64,000 nucleotides of DNA from assembly GCF_023369855.1 (NCBI RefSeq), contig NZ_JAMBPP010000006.1:124001-188000 (forward strand), written 5' to 3'. The stretch comes from Actinotalea alkalitolerans (lineage in GTDB: Bacteria; Actinomycetota; Actinomycetes; Actinomycetales; Cellulomonadaceae). Below, piece by piece: positions 26,148 to 33,751 of this stretch. Position 1 is the first letter of the stretch. Each line of letters begins with the position of its first letter. Below the pieces are notes generated by a model. The model did no database searches and was not told where the DNA came from. It saw only the letters and a program-made list of their open reading frames with translations. A program made the position numbers and the translations under genes.

Positions 26148-26160
26148 GATAATGGGGCGA
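26148..26160 (+). promoter_or_regulatory. possible leaderless promoter for the second ATPase
   Basis: GATAAT at 26148-26153 stands exactly six bases before ATG 26160, so transcription would begin on the start codon. No ribosome site precedes the ATG, consistent with a leaderless message. No good -35 box is seen. The ATPase could thus be expressed separately from the upstream importer genes. Confidence 0.4.
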
Positions 26161-27686
26161 TGGACCAGGCCGAGCGGGCGCAGCCGTTGCTCGAGCTGAC
26201 CGGCGCGACGGTGCGCTTCGGTGCCGACGCGGCCCTCGACGACGTCTCCTTCCGGATGTTCCCCGGCGAGGTGCACTCCTTGATGGGGGAGAACGGCGCG
26301 GGGAAGTCCACGCTGATCAAGGCCATCACGGGCGTGCTCGCACTCGATGCGGGCACGCTCGTGCTGGACGGTCAGGAGGTCGAGTTCGCCACCCCGCAGG
26401 ACGCCCAGCGCGCCGGCCTCAGCACGGTCTACCAGGAGATCGAGCTCCTGCCGAACCTGTCGGTCGCCGAGAACATCCTGCTGGGCCGCGAGCCGCGCTC
26501 GCGGGGGGTCGTGAGCCAGCGGATGATGCGGGCGCGAGCCCGGGAGGTCCTCGCCGACCTCGGTCTGGACATCGACCCGGCCTCGGTGCTGGGCACCCAC
26601 TCGGTGGCCGTGCAGCAGCTCGTCGCGATCGCCCGGGCCATCTCGACCGACGTCCGGGTGCTCGTCCTGGACGAGCCGACCTCGAGCCTCGACCTCGACG
26701 AGGTCGCCGAGCTGTTCCGGATCATCCGCGAGCTGCGGGACCGCGGGGTCGCCATCCTGTTCGTCTCGCACTTCCTGGACCAGGTCTACGAGATCTGCGA
26801 CCGCGTGACGGTGCTGCGGGACGGCAAGCTCGTCGGTGAGTACCTGACCCGCCAGCTCCTGCGCATCGACCTCGTGCACAAGATGCTCGGCAGGGACGCC
26901 TCGGACTTCAAGACGCGTCAGCGCACCGCGGTCGACGAGCCGACGGGCCCGGTGTTCCTCAGCGCGCGCGGGCTCGGTTCGGCGCCGGGGATCACCGGGG
27001 CGGACGTCGACCTGGGTGAGGGTGAGGTCGTGGGCGTCGCCGGTCTGCTCGGCTCCGGTCGGACGGCGCTCGCCCGGGCGCTGACCGGCATCTCACGGGT
27101 CGACGCGGGCATCATCCGGATCGAGGGTCAGCCCGTGAGCCTCGACTCGCCCCAGCGAGCCATCTCGCTGGGCGTCGTGTACTCCTCGGAGAACCGCCTC
27201 GCCGAGGGCATCCTGGGTGAGCTGTCCGTGCTGGACAACATCACGCTCGCGGTCCAGGCGCAGCGCGGCATCTTCCGGCGCATCCGGCCCGCGCGCCAGC
27301 GCGAGCTCGCCCAGAGCTGGGTCGAGGCGCTCGGCGTCCGGCCCGCCGACCTCGACCGCCCCGCGGGGACGCTCTCGGGCGGGAACCAGCAGAAGGTGCT
27401 GCTCGCCCGGCTCCTCGCCCTCTCCCCGCGTGTGCTCGTGCTCGACGAGCCGACCCGGGGCATCGACGTCGGGGCGAAGGTCGAGATCCAGAACCTCGTC
27501 GGCGAGCTCGCGGACAACGGGTTGTCGGTGCTGTTCATCTCGGCCGAGCTCGAGGAGGTGCTGCGCGTCGGTGACCGGGTCGCGATCCTGCGTGAGGGGC
27601 GGGTCGTCGAGACCCTCGACTCGACGGACATGACCGTCAACTCCCTGCTGGCGCTCGTCGCGAGCCCTGACGAGCAGGAGGGCTGA
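26160..27686 (+). CDS. second duplicated sugar-importer ATPase (RbsA/YtfR type) in cluster B
   Basis: A 508-residue paralogue of the ATPase at 22494, with the same two-domain design. Domain 1 has GENGAGKS, THSVAVQQLVAI and [11 protein letters not shown]. Domain 2 has GLLGSGRTAL, LSGGNQQK and LVLDEPTRGID. Every motif needed for activity is present, so it is not a decaying copy. No additional permease or binding protein accompanies it. It may replace the first ATPase under other conditions, or serve permeases encoded elsewhere. It is followed two bases later by the LacI regulator, with which it must be co-transcribed. Confidence 0.9.
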   Translation: MDQAERAQPLLELTGATVRFGADAALDDVSFRMFPGEVHSLMGENGAGKSTLIKAITGVLALDAGTLVLDGQEVEFATPQDAQRAGLSTVYQEIELLPNLSVAENILLGREPRSRGVVSQRMMRARAREVLADLGLDIDPASVLGTHSVAVQQLVAIARAISTDVRVLVLDEPTSSLDLDEVAELFRIIRELRDRGVAILFVSHFLDQVYEICDRVTVLRDGKLVGEYLTRQLLRIDLVHKMLGRDASDFKTRQRTAVDEPTGPVFLSARGLGSAPGITGADVDLGEGEVVGVAGLLGSGRTALARALTGISRVDAGIIRIEGQPVSLDSPQRAISLGVVYSSENRLAEGILGELSVLDNITLAVQAQRGIFRRIRPARQRELAQSWVEALGVRPADLDRPAGTLSGGNQQKVLLARLLALSPRVLVLDEPTRGIDVGAKVEIQNLVGELADNGLSVLFISAELEEVLRVGDRVAILREGRVVETLDSTDMTVNSLLALVASPDEQEG

Positions 27687-27688
27687 CC

Positions 27689-28747
27689 ATGACCGACGAC
27701 AAGCCCGCCCGCGCCGCGAACATCTTCGACGTCGCCCGTCTCGCCGGGGTGTCGCACCAGACCGTCTCCCGGGTGATCAACGGGCTGCCGAACGTCCGCC
27801 CCGCGACGCGTGAACGGGTCGAGCACGCGATCGCCCAGCTGCGGTACAGCCCGTCACCGGCGGCCCGCTCCCTGGTCTCGCGGCGCACCCGCACGCTCGG
27901 ACTCATCGCCCCAGCGGTCTCCGACTACGGTCCCACGCGCATCGGGATGCACTTCTCGATGGCTGCGCGCGCCGTCCGCTACAGCGTCGACACGGTCACG
28001 ACCGTCGACGACGACCCGGGCGGGGTGCGGGCCGCGATCGAGGGTCTGCTGCGCCAGCGGGTCGACGGCATCGCGCTGATCGTCATGGACATCGGGGTGC
28101 TCGAGATGGTGCGCGAGCTCGACCTGGCGATCCCCGTGGTCGCCGCGGCGTCCTCGGCGCGCCGCAGCCCCCTGCTGGTCCAGATCGACCAGTACCGGGG
28201 TGCGCGGGCAGCGGTGCGGCACCTCGCCGAGCTCGGTCACACGCGGATCGCCCACATCGCTGGACCCGCCCGTGCCGCCGACGCCGTCGAGCGGGTGCGC
28301 GGCTGGCGCGACGAGCTCGCCGAGCGCGGGCTGCCCGTCGTCGACCTGGCCTACGGTGACTGGACGGCCGAGGCCGGCTACCGGCTCGGCAAGGAGATGG
28401 ACCTCGAGCCCGGGATGGCGGTCTTCGCCTCGAGCGACCTCATGGCCCTGGGAGTGATGTCCGCGCTGCGCGAGCGTTCGCTGAACGTGCCCGGTGACAT
28501 CAGCCTGGTCGGCTTCGACGACATCCCCGAGGCCGCGTTCCTGTACCCGCCGTTGACGACCGTGCGGCAGAACTTCTCGGCCCTGGGTGAGCTCATGGTG
28601 CAGAAGCTGCTCGTGACCCTCGAGGAGGGCCAGGACGAGACGACCGACACCCCGCTCGCCACACGGCTGGTCGTGCGCGACTCGACCCGCGCCCTGGGTG
28701 TCGGGGCGGTCCGACCCGTCGCGTCCGAGCACGCCCGCCCGCTGTAG
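27689..28747 (+). CDS. LacI-family transcriptional regulator (cluster B)
   Basis: A 352-residue repressor. The N-terminal helix-turn-helix IFDVARLAGVSHQTVSRVI is followed by the hinge helix SPSPAARSLVSRRT and a periplasmic-binding-protein-like effector domain (about 65-335), where HLAELGHTRIAHIAGP and ISLVGFDDIPEA are typical. It lies two bases after the second ATPase and is presumably autoregulated with the operon. The TTAACGCTAA element at the cluster promoter is its most likely target. The effector is probably the imported furanose sugar or its phosphate. Confidence 0.92.
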   Translation: MTDDKPARAANIFDVARLAGVSHQTVSRVINGLPNVRPATRERVEHAIAQLRYSPSPAARSLVSRRTRTLGLIAPAVSDYGPTRIGMHFSMAARAVRYSVDTVTTVDDDPGGVRAAIEGLLRQRVDGIALIVMDIGVLEMVRELDLAIPVVAAASSARRSPLLVQIDQYRGARAAVRHLAELGHTRIAHIAGPARAADAVERVRGWRDELAERGLPVVDLAYGDWTAEAGYRLGKEMDLEPGMAVFASSDLMALGVMSALRERSLNVPGDISLVGFDDIPEAAFLYPPLTTVRQNFSALGELMVQKLLVTLEEGQDETTDTPLATRLVVRDSTRALGVGAVRPVASEHARPL

Positions 28748-28816
28748 GGGTGGCTCGTCCGGCAGGTCGCCGACCGGCCGGATGTCGGGTGTGGCAGCCA
28801 TGTGGTCTCCTTCCGG

Positions 28817-29599
28817 TCAGTGGTGGGCGCCGTGCCGGCCGAGGGTGTCCACGGGGGTCGCGCCCGGGCGGGTCCACTGGGGCACGGGACGGGTCGTCTC
28901 GGCCCACAGGGCGTTCCCGTCGGCGTCCGACCGCCAGTACCAGCAGGCGTCGCGGCCCTCGGGCCAGCCGTCGGGAGTCTCCTCCCACGCCTCGCCGCGA
29001 CCCCGGGGAGTCATGTCGAGCAGGCCGAACGACGCGACGGCCGCCTCGACGCCCCGCCCGGTCGTGGCGTACGTGAGGAACGCGCGGTCGCCGTCGCGCA
29101 GGTAGCACGCGAAGGAGCCCATGTCGTCGCCGACCGGCGGCTCCACCCCGCGCACCGAGTACCAGGGCTGGGTGTACCCCATGAACTCCACGAAGGGCGC
29201 CACCTCGTCCCACGGACCCGTGGTGAGGATGGCGAACGAGACGCCGCGGGCGTTGAGGTAGGCGGCGTCCTTGAGGTGCCAGGCGGTGTAGGTGCAGCCC
29301 TCGCACTGCCCCTGGTGCGGCGCGCCGTCGTGCCACATGTGCTTGTAGACCAGGAGCTCGTCGCGACCCTGGAACAGGCTCAGGAACGGGACCGTGCCGT
29401 CAGGTCCCACGACCTCGGTGGTCGCGTCCAGCTCGACCATCGGCAGCCTGCGACGCGCCGCCGCGAGGGCGTCGCCCGCCCGGGTGTGCGCCTTCTCCTG
29501 GACCAGGAGGTCGTCGCGGGCGGCCTGCCAGGTGGCGAGGTCGGCGACGGGCGGGAGGCCGGGCCGTGGGGTGCCGGTCGTGATCGGTGTGGTCGTCAT
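28817..29599 (-). CDS. DUF899-family thioredoxin-like protein
   Basis: A 260-residue cytoplasmic protein of the DUF899 group, which has a thioredoxin-like core. Diagnostic segments are LLVQEKAHTRAGDALAAARR near the N-terminus, the CEGCTYTAWHL motif with a CxxC pair around 105, and DGDRAFLTYATTGRGVE. The reaction is unknown. ATG 29599 is preferred over the in-frame ATG 12 bases upstream because GGAGG sits five bases before it. It is adjacent to and in the same direction as the damaged AraC gene, an association also seen for DUF899 genes elsewhere but not diagnostic. Confidence 0.85.
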   Translation of the reverse strand: MTTTPITTGTPRPGLPPVADLATWQAARDDLLVQEKAHTRAGDALAAARRRLPMVELDATTEVVGPDGTVPFLSLFQGRDELLVYKHMWHDGAPHQGQCEGCTYTAWHLKDAAYLNARGVSFAILTTGPWDEVAPFVEFMGYTQPWYSVRGVEPPVGDDMGSFACYLRDGDRAFLTYATTGRGVEAAVASFGLLDMTPRGRGEAWEETPDGWPEGRDACWYWRSDADGNALWAETTRPVPQWTRPGATPVDTLGRHGAHH

Positions 29600-29679
29600 G
29601 AGTGCCTCCATGGTGCCTGTCGACGGCGGCGCGGTGCGTCGCCCTGGTCACCTGGGCAGACCCGCGGGCCACCCGGATC

Positions 29680-30610
29680 TCATCGGGGTGCGGACCGCAC
29701 CGCGGTGACGTCCACCCGGTGCTCGGCCCGCCAGTCGCGGGGTGAGGTGCCGGTGCTGCGCTTGAACGCGCGGCTGAACGCCTCCTCGGCCTCGTAGCCC
29801 ACCCGGCGACCCACCGCGGCGACGCCGAGGTCGGTGGTCGCGAGCAGGTCCCGCGCCCGGTGGACGCGCCACTGCGCGACGTAGCGCATCGGCGACCGGC
29901 CCAGCACCAGCCGGAACCGTTCGCCGAGTGCGGACCGGGAGACCGAGCCGGTCCGTGCGAGCTCGGCGACCGTCCAGTGATGGCCCGGGTCGTGATGGAT
30001 CGCCGCCAGCGCGGGTGCCAGCACCGGGTCACGCAGTGCCGTCGCCCAACCGGTCCGGGCAGCCGGGGCGGACGCCAGGTGCAGGCGCAGCACCTCGATC
30101 AGGAGCAGCTCGGAGAGCCTGGCGGCGAGCGGGGCGGGGGTCGGCGCGGTGTGCGCGAGCGCGTAGGCGATGTTCGCCCTCACCCACTCCGCGGCGGAGC
30201 ACGGGCATCTCGGTCCACGGGGTCGGTGGGATGAAGCTGGCGATCGGCACGACCTCGGCATCCTGGATCCCACCCATCGTGTGCTCGTCCCCGTAGGGCA
30301 GCACGATGACGTCTCCGGCCCCTGCCCAGTGCCGTTCGCCGTCGGACAGCGCCACCCAGCACGCGCCCGAGGCGACCAGGTGGAAGAGCAGCACGCGCTG
30401 CGAGCCCGGGTGGAGCAGGCTCGCGGTCGCGCGGCCGGGCATCGAGGAGTACGCCCAGCCCTCGTGGTACTCGGCTCGCAGGAAGACGGCGCCCTCGAGG
30501 CGGACCGGGCCGAGGGGCTCGGCGAGCAGGTCGGGGTACTGCGTGGCGCCTTGGTCATGTGCGGCAGCGCTGCGGTCATTCCCGGCGATCACCTCGCCCA
30601 CGAGACTCAT
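29680..30610 (-). pseudogene. AraC-family regulator broken by internal deletion/frameshift
   Basis: Two parts of one AraC regulator lie in different frames. The N-terminal cupin domain runs from ATG 30610 to about 30195 (139 residues, ending PPTPWTEMPVLRR). The C-terminal part, from about 30200 to 29680, begins AEWVRANIAYALAHT and contains the two AraC helix-turn-helix units (WTVAELARTGSVSRSALGER and onward). From family knowledge, roughly 40 residues that normally join these parts (the end of the cupin domain) are absent, and the frame changes at the junction. The product would stop soon after the cupin, or would lack it. A simple base-calling slip would not remove those residues. Confidence 0.75.
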
Positions 30611-30659
30611 CCTGACACACCGTGTCGGAGGTCTGGCGGACCGGGAGAAGGGAACGACG

Positions 30660-30911
30660 ATGCCCCTGTTCATGGATGTTCACACGATCGACGGCGGGGT
30701 CGGCGCGGCCGACGTCGCCACCGCGCACCAGGCCGACCTGCGGGCTCAGGTGCCCCATGAGGTCAGCTATCTGCGCTACTGGGTCGACGAGGCCGAGGGC
30801 AAGATCTTCTGCCTGGTCGACGCCCCCGACGCCGGCGCGGCGGCGACGGTGCACCGCGAGGCGCACGGCCTCGTCGCCGACGAGATCTACCAGGTCACCG
30901 AGGGTTCCTGA
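30660..30911 (+). CDS. DUF4242 (nickel-binding-like) small protein
   Basis: An 83-residue ferredoxin-like-fold protein of the DUF4242 family, starting MPLFMDVHTIDGG and containing YLRYWVDEAEGKIFCLVDAP and HREAHGLVADEIYQV. His8 and the HREAHG histidines are the conserved polar positions, and relatives are annotated nickel-binding without firm proof. ATG 30660 has GAAGGG upstream. It is divergent from the broken AraC gene, which may once have controlled it. The 18-base gap to the next, converging gene leaves no room for a clear terminator. Confidence 0.82.
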   Translation: MPLFMDVHTIDGGVGAADVATAHQADLRAQVPHEVSYLRYWVDEAEGKIFCLVDAPDAGAAATVHREAHGLVADEIYQVTEGS

Positions 30912-30929
30912 CGCCCTTGACGCATCGCG

Positions 30930-32036
30930 TCAGGGGCTCGGTGGGACGACGACGTCGGGTTCCAGCCCGAGGTAGTGCCCGTACCGTTCGGCGGCGGCGT
31001 CGATGGCGGCCCGCTCGCCCGACGTGAGGCGCCGGTAGGGGCGGATGTCGAGCTGGACCCGGGTCCGGTGCAGCGTCCGCCTCATCCCGGCGACGAGCTG
31101 GCCGTCGACCAGCGCCATGCCGATGGCCGCCTCACGGGTGCGCGGCACGATCCCTTCGGCGTCGATCATCCATCGCGAGTCCTGGTACCCGCGGTAGATC
31201 TCGTCGAGGACCTGCAGGAGGTGACCGGCGGGATCGACCGTTCCGACCGGGCGCGGCGTGCCTGCTGCGTGCCAGTAGAGGCGCCCGTCGTGCTCGAACG
31301 ACTCGAGCCGGTGACGTGCGGCCTCGACGCCGAGTCGCGCGTCACCGAGGGTGAGGGTCGCCCAGTAGGCCAGGTCCTTGACCGTCGCCGGCCCGTGGCC
31401 GGTCAGGTAGCGCAGCGCGAGCCGGCCCAGGTGCTCCTCGCGGTCACCGTCGGCGAGCTCGGTGCGGTCGACGACCCGGTCCGCCCACGTGGCGTACGTG
31501 TGCTCGCCGTCCACGGGCCGCCCGCTGCACACGAGCCGGTCCAGCTCGAGGTACGCCATGAGGAGCATGAGGACCTGACCGGTGAGACGGCTCCCGAGGG
31601 CGGGCAGTCGTTCGCGGACTGCCTCAGCCACCTCGGGGCGAGTGAGGTCGGGGGTGGCGGCCAGCGCCTCGAGCACTGCGCCTCCCAGCGCCTCGAGCTC
31701 GCCGGTGCGCAGGCCGACGTCGCTCACCAGCTGCCGCTCGACCAGGCCGCGCACCCGAGGGCCGGTGAGAGCGAGAAGCCAGTCCGCGTCCTCCCGGAGC
31801 ACGTAGTGCCAGGTGGGGCGCAGGACGTGGGTGCGCACCACCGCGCCGGAGGTCAGGAGTGTGGCAAGGTCGTCGGCGTCGGGCACCGCGGTGCGGCTGG
31901 CGACCGCCCACGCCGACTGGCTGGGGTTCTCCGCCTGGACGCACAGGAGTCTCCCCACCGCCTGCGCCGCCGAGTCGGCTCGGGGACCGGACAGGCCCTG
32001 GCTGTGCAGCCGCCACCTCGCGATCTCCGCGTCCAT
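30930..32036 (-). CDS. winged-helix DNA-binding protein (HTH_42/AlkZ-like)
   Basis: A 368-residue protein of the PF06224 family, built of tandem winged helices. Members include the DNA glycosylases AlkZ and YcaQ, which unhook crosslinked or alkylated bases. The early VQAENPSQSAW segment near 34-44 corresponds to the region carrying the QxQ/QxD catalytic motif of AlkZ, but the spacing here is not an exact match, so glycosylase activity is uncertain. ATG 32036 starts the first helix. A second protein of the same family is encoded at 39846, beyond cluster C and on the same strand. The two are distant paralogues, not a duplication. Confidence 0.8.
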   Translation of the reverse strand: MDAEIARWRLHSQGLSGPRADSAAQAVGRLLCVQAENPSQSAWAVASRTAVPDADDLATLLTSGAVVRTHVLRPTWHYVLREDADWLLALTGPRVRGLVERQLVSDVGLRTGELEALGGAVLEALAATPDLTRPEVAEAVRERLPALGSRLTGQVLMLLMAYLELDRLVCSGRPVDGEHTYATWADRVVDRTELADGDREEHLGRLALRYLTGHGPATVKDLAYWATLTLGDARLGVEAARHRLESFEHDGRLYWHAAGTPRPVGTVDPAGHLLQVLDEIYRGYQDSRWMIDAEGIVPRTREAAIGMALVDGQLVAGMRRTLHRTRVQLDIRPYRRLTSGERAAIDAAAERYGHYLGLEPDVVVPPSP

Positions 32037-32133
32037 GTCGGAACGCTAGCGCGGCCCCGGCGGCCCTCGAGGTCGGTGGCCGGGACGGCCGGGGTGCTGG
32101 CACCGGCGGGGTGCACCGGGGGACGATGGCCCC

Positions 32134-32469
32134 GTGGGACACGAACCGACCATCGGGCCGACCGTGGTCCAGGTCAACCTCTTCTGCGAGGACGTTGCCG
32201 GCGCAGCACGGTTCTACGCCGCGCTGGGCCTCCCGCCGGTGTTCGCCGCACCGCAGGAGGGCCCGGCCGAGCACGTCGAGATCGAGGTCGCCGGCACGCG
32301 GATCGGGCTGACCTCCATCTCCGCCGCCCGCAGGATCGCGCACCTCGACGTGGCGGTGCAGACCGCGGCCAGCACCGAGCTGGTGCCGTGCTTCGCCCTG
32401 GTCTCGTGCCGGCAGCTGCCGTCTGCACCTGCCGTCGGGACCGGTGCCCAGCTCGCCGGCTGCCGCTGA
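32134..32469 (+). pseudogene. VOC (glyoxalase/bleomycin-resistance-like) gene truncated at the cluster C border
   Basis: The first 84 residues look like a normal VOC-fold protein: VVQVNLFCEDVAGAARFYAA, then EHVEIEVAGTRIGLTS and HLDVAVQTAASTELV. After about base 32385 the sequence loses all family resemblance and ends after 27 unrelated residues. The second beta-alpha-beta unit, with its metal-binding Glu and the usual DPDGN region, is gone. The LacI gene of cluster C starts 41 bases later. This pattern fits replacement of the gene's 3' end when cluster C was inserted or the region was rearranged. A natural short form cannot be excluded. Confidence 0.65.
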
Positions 32470-32509
32470 CCTCCAACCCAGCCGCTATGTTGCTCGCGGA
32501 GAGGGGACC

Positions 32510-33544
32510 ATGGCTGCGAAGGCGGACACCGGCAAGCCAGCGACGATCTACGACGTCGCGCGGTTCGCGGGCGTGTCGCACCAGACGGTGTCACGGGTGC
32601 TCCGCGGCGTCGGCAGCACGCGTCCCGAGACTCGCGAGCGTGTCCTGGCCGCACTGGAAGCTCTCCACTACCGACCGAACGCTGCGGCGCGTGAGCTGGC
32701 GTGGCCACGGCCGCGGAGGATCGGGGTCGTCGGGTACGAGACCTTCGAGTCGAGCACGAGCAAGGTCCTCAAGGGCGTGAACCGTGTGGCCACCGAGGCT
32801 GGGTACGTGCTCGACATCGTGACCGTCGACCCGCTCGGAGATGTCGACGAGATCGTCCGCCGGCTGAGCGCCATCAACAGCAGTGACGTCGCGGGGCTGC
32901 TGGCGACGTCGCCGACCTCGCGCGTGCGGGAGGCTCTGGAGAGAAGTGTCTTCCGAATGCCGGTCTTCCTCGACGTGAACGGTGAGGTCGACCTGCGACC
33001 GGGTCCGTACCGGGGGACCAGTCGGGCGGCGCAGATCGCGATGCGTCACCTGCTCGAGCTCGGTCACACACGCATCGCCCATGTCGCGGGTCCTACCGGC
33101 TGGGACAGCGCGGCGAACCGTGAGGCGGTGTATCGCACCCTTCTGGAGGAGCACGGTCTCGAGTCGTCGGAGGTCGTGCGGGGTGACTGGTCGGCGGCCT
33201 CCGGTCACCGTGCAGCACGGTTGCTGCCCGGCGACGCCGGGATCACGGCGGTCTTCGTGGCGAACGACCGGATGGCGCTCGGTGTGATCAGAGCCCTGGC
33301 GGAGCGTGGCGTACGGGTGCCCGAGGAGGTCAGCGTCGTGGGGGTCGACGACATCCCGGAGGCGGCGTTCTTCTGCCCTCCCCTCACGACGGTCCACATC
33401 GACTTCGCTGCCGGAGGGGAGGTCGCCGCGCGGAGCTTGATCAGTCTGATCGAGCGCCCCGACGAGCCGCCACCCCTTTACCCCGAGAGCCGGCTCGTCG
33501 AGCGGCAGTCGACGGCCCCACCCGCCCTCGTCGTGCACCCCTAG
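32510..33544 (+). CDS. LacI-family transcriptional regulator (cluster C)
   Basis: A 344-residue LacI repressor with helix-turn-helix IYDVARFAGVSHQTVSRVL, hinge RPNAAARELAWPRP and an effector domain with HLLELGHTRIAHVAGP and VSVVGVDDIPEA. It closely resembles the cluster B regulator in both DNA-reading helix (SHQTVSRV) and effector fold, suggesting common ancestry. ATG 32510 follows GGAGAGGGG. It lies directly upstream of the cluster C operon in the same direction. Two perfect GTTACCGGTAAC palindromes in the intervening 207 bases are its expected binding sites. The inducer should be the unknown substrate of the cluster. Confidence 0.92.
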   Translation: MAAKADTGKPATIYDVARFAGVSHQTVSRVLRGVGSTRPETRERVLAALEALHYRPNAAARELAWPRPRRIGVVGYETFESSTSKVLKGVNRVATEAGYVLDIVTVDPLGDVDEIVRRLSAINSSDVAGLLATSPTSRVREALERSVFRMPVFLDVNGEVDLRPGPYRGTSRAAQIAMRHLLELGHTRIAHVAGPTGWDSAANREAVYRTLLEEHGLESSEVVRGDWSAASGHRAARLLPGDAGITAVFVANDRMALGVIRALAERGVRVPEEVSVVGVDDIPEAAFFCPPLTTVHIDFAAGGEVAARSLISLIERPDEPPPLYPESRLVERQSTAPPALVVHP

Positions 33545-33580
33545 CTCGAGCGGCGGTCCCGGACAAAGCGACGCGGGGCC

Positions 33581-33609
33581 TTGCCATGGCAGGACGCGGC
33601 GGCTAAGTT
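33581..33609 (+). promoter_or_regulatory. promoter of cluster C transport/catabolic operon
   Basis: TTGCCA at 33581-33586 and TAAGTT at 33604-33609 with an ideal 17-base spacer. The first operator palindrome begins inside the -10 box, so a bound repressor would block RNA polymerase directly. Confidence 0.7.
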
Positions 33610-33639
33610 ACCGGTAACAAACCGATTGTTACCGGTAAC
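33607..33639. promoter_or_regulatory. tandem LacI operators GTTACCGGTAAC, 21 bases apart
   Basis: The same perfect 12-base palindrome occurs at 33607-33618 and 33628-33639, with centres separated by 21 bases, two helical turns. One overlaps the -10, the other lies just after the predicted start point. Both would be on the same DNA face, fitting cooperative binding of two LacI dimers from the adjacent gene. Confidence 0.85.
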
Positions 33640-33751
33640 ACTGTTGTTCCGGAACTCTACCCAGGGCCCACCACGCCAGCCCTCGCCGGGAGAGTGCGGC
33701 GCACGAGATCCCGAGTCACCACAGCCCTGCCATGACAAGGAAGTGATGCAG

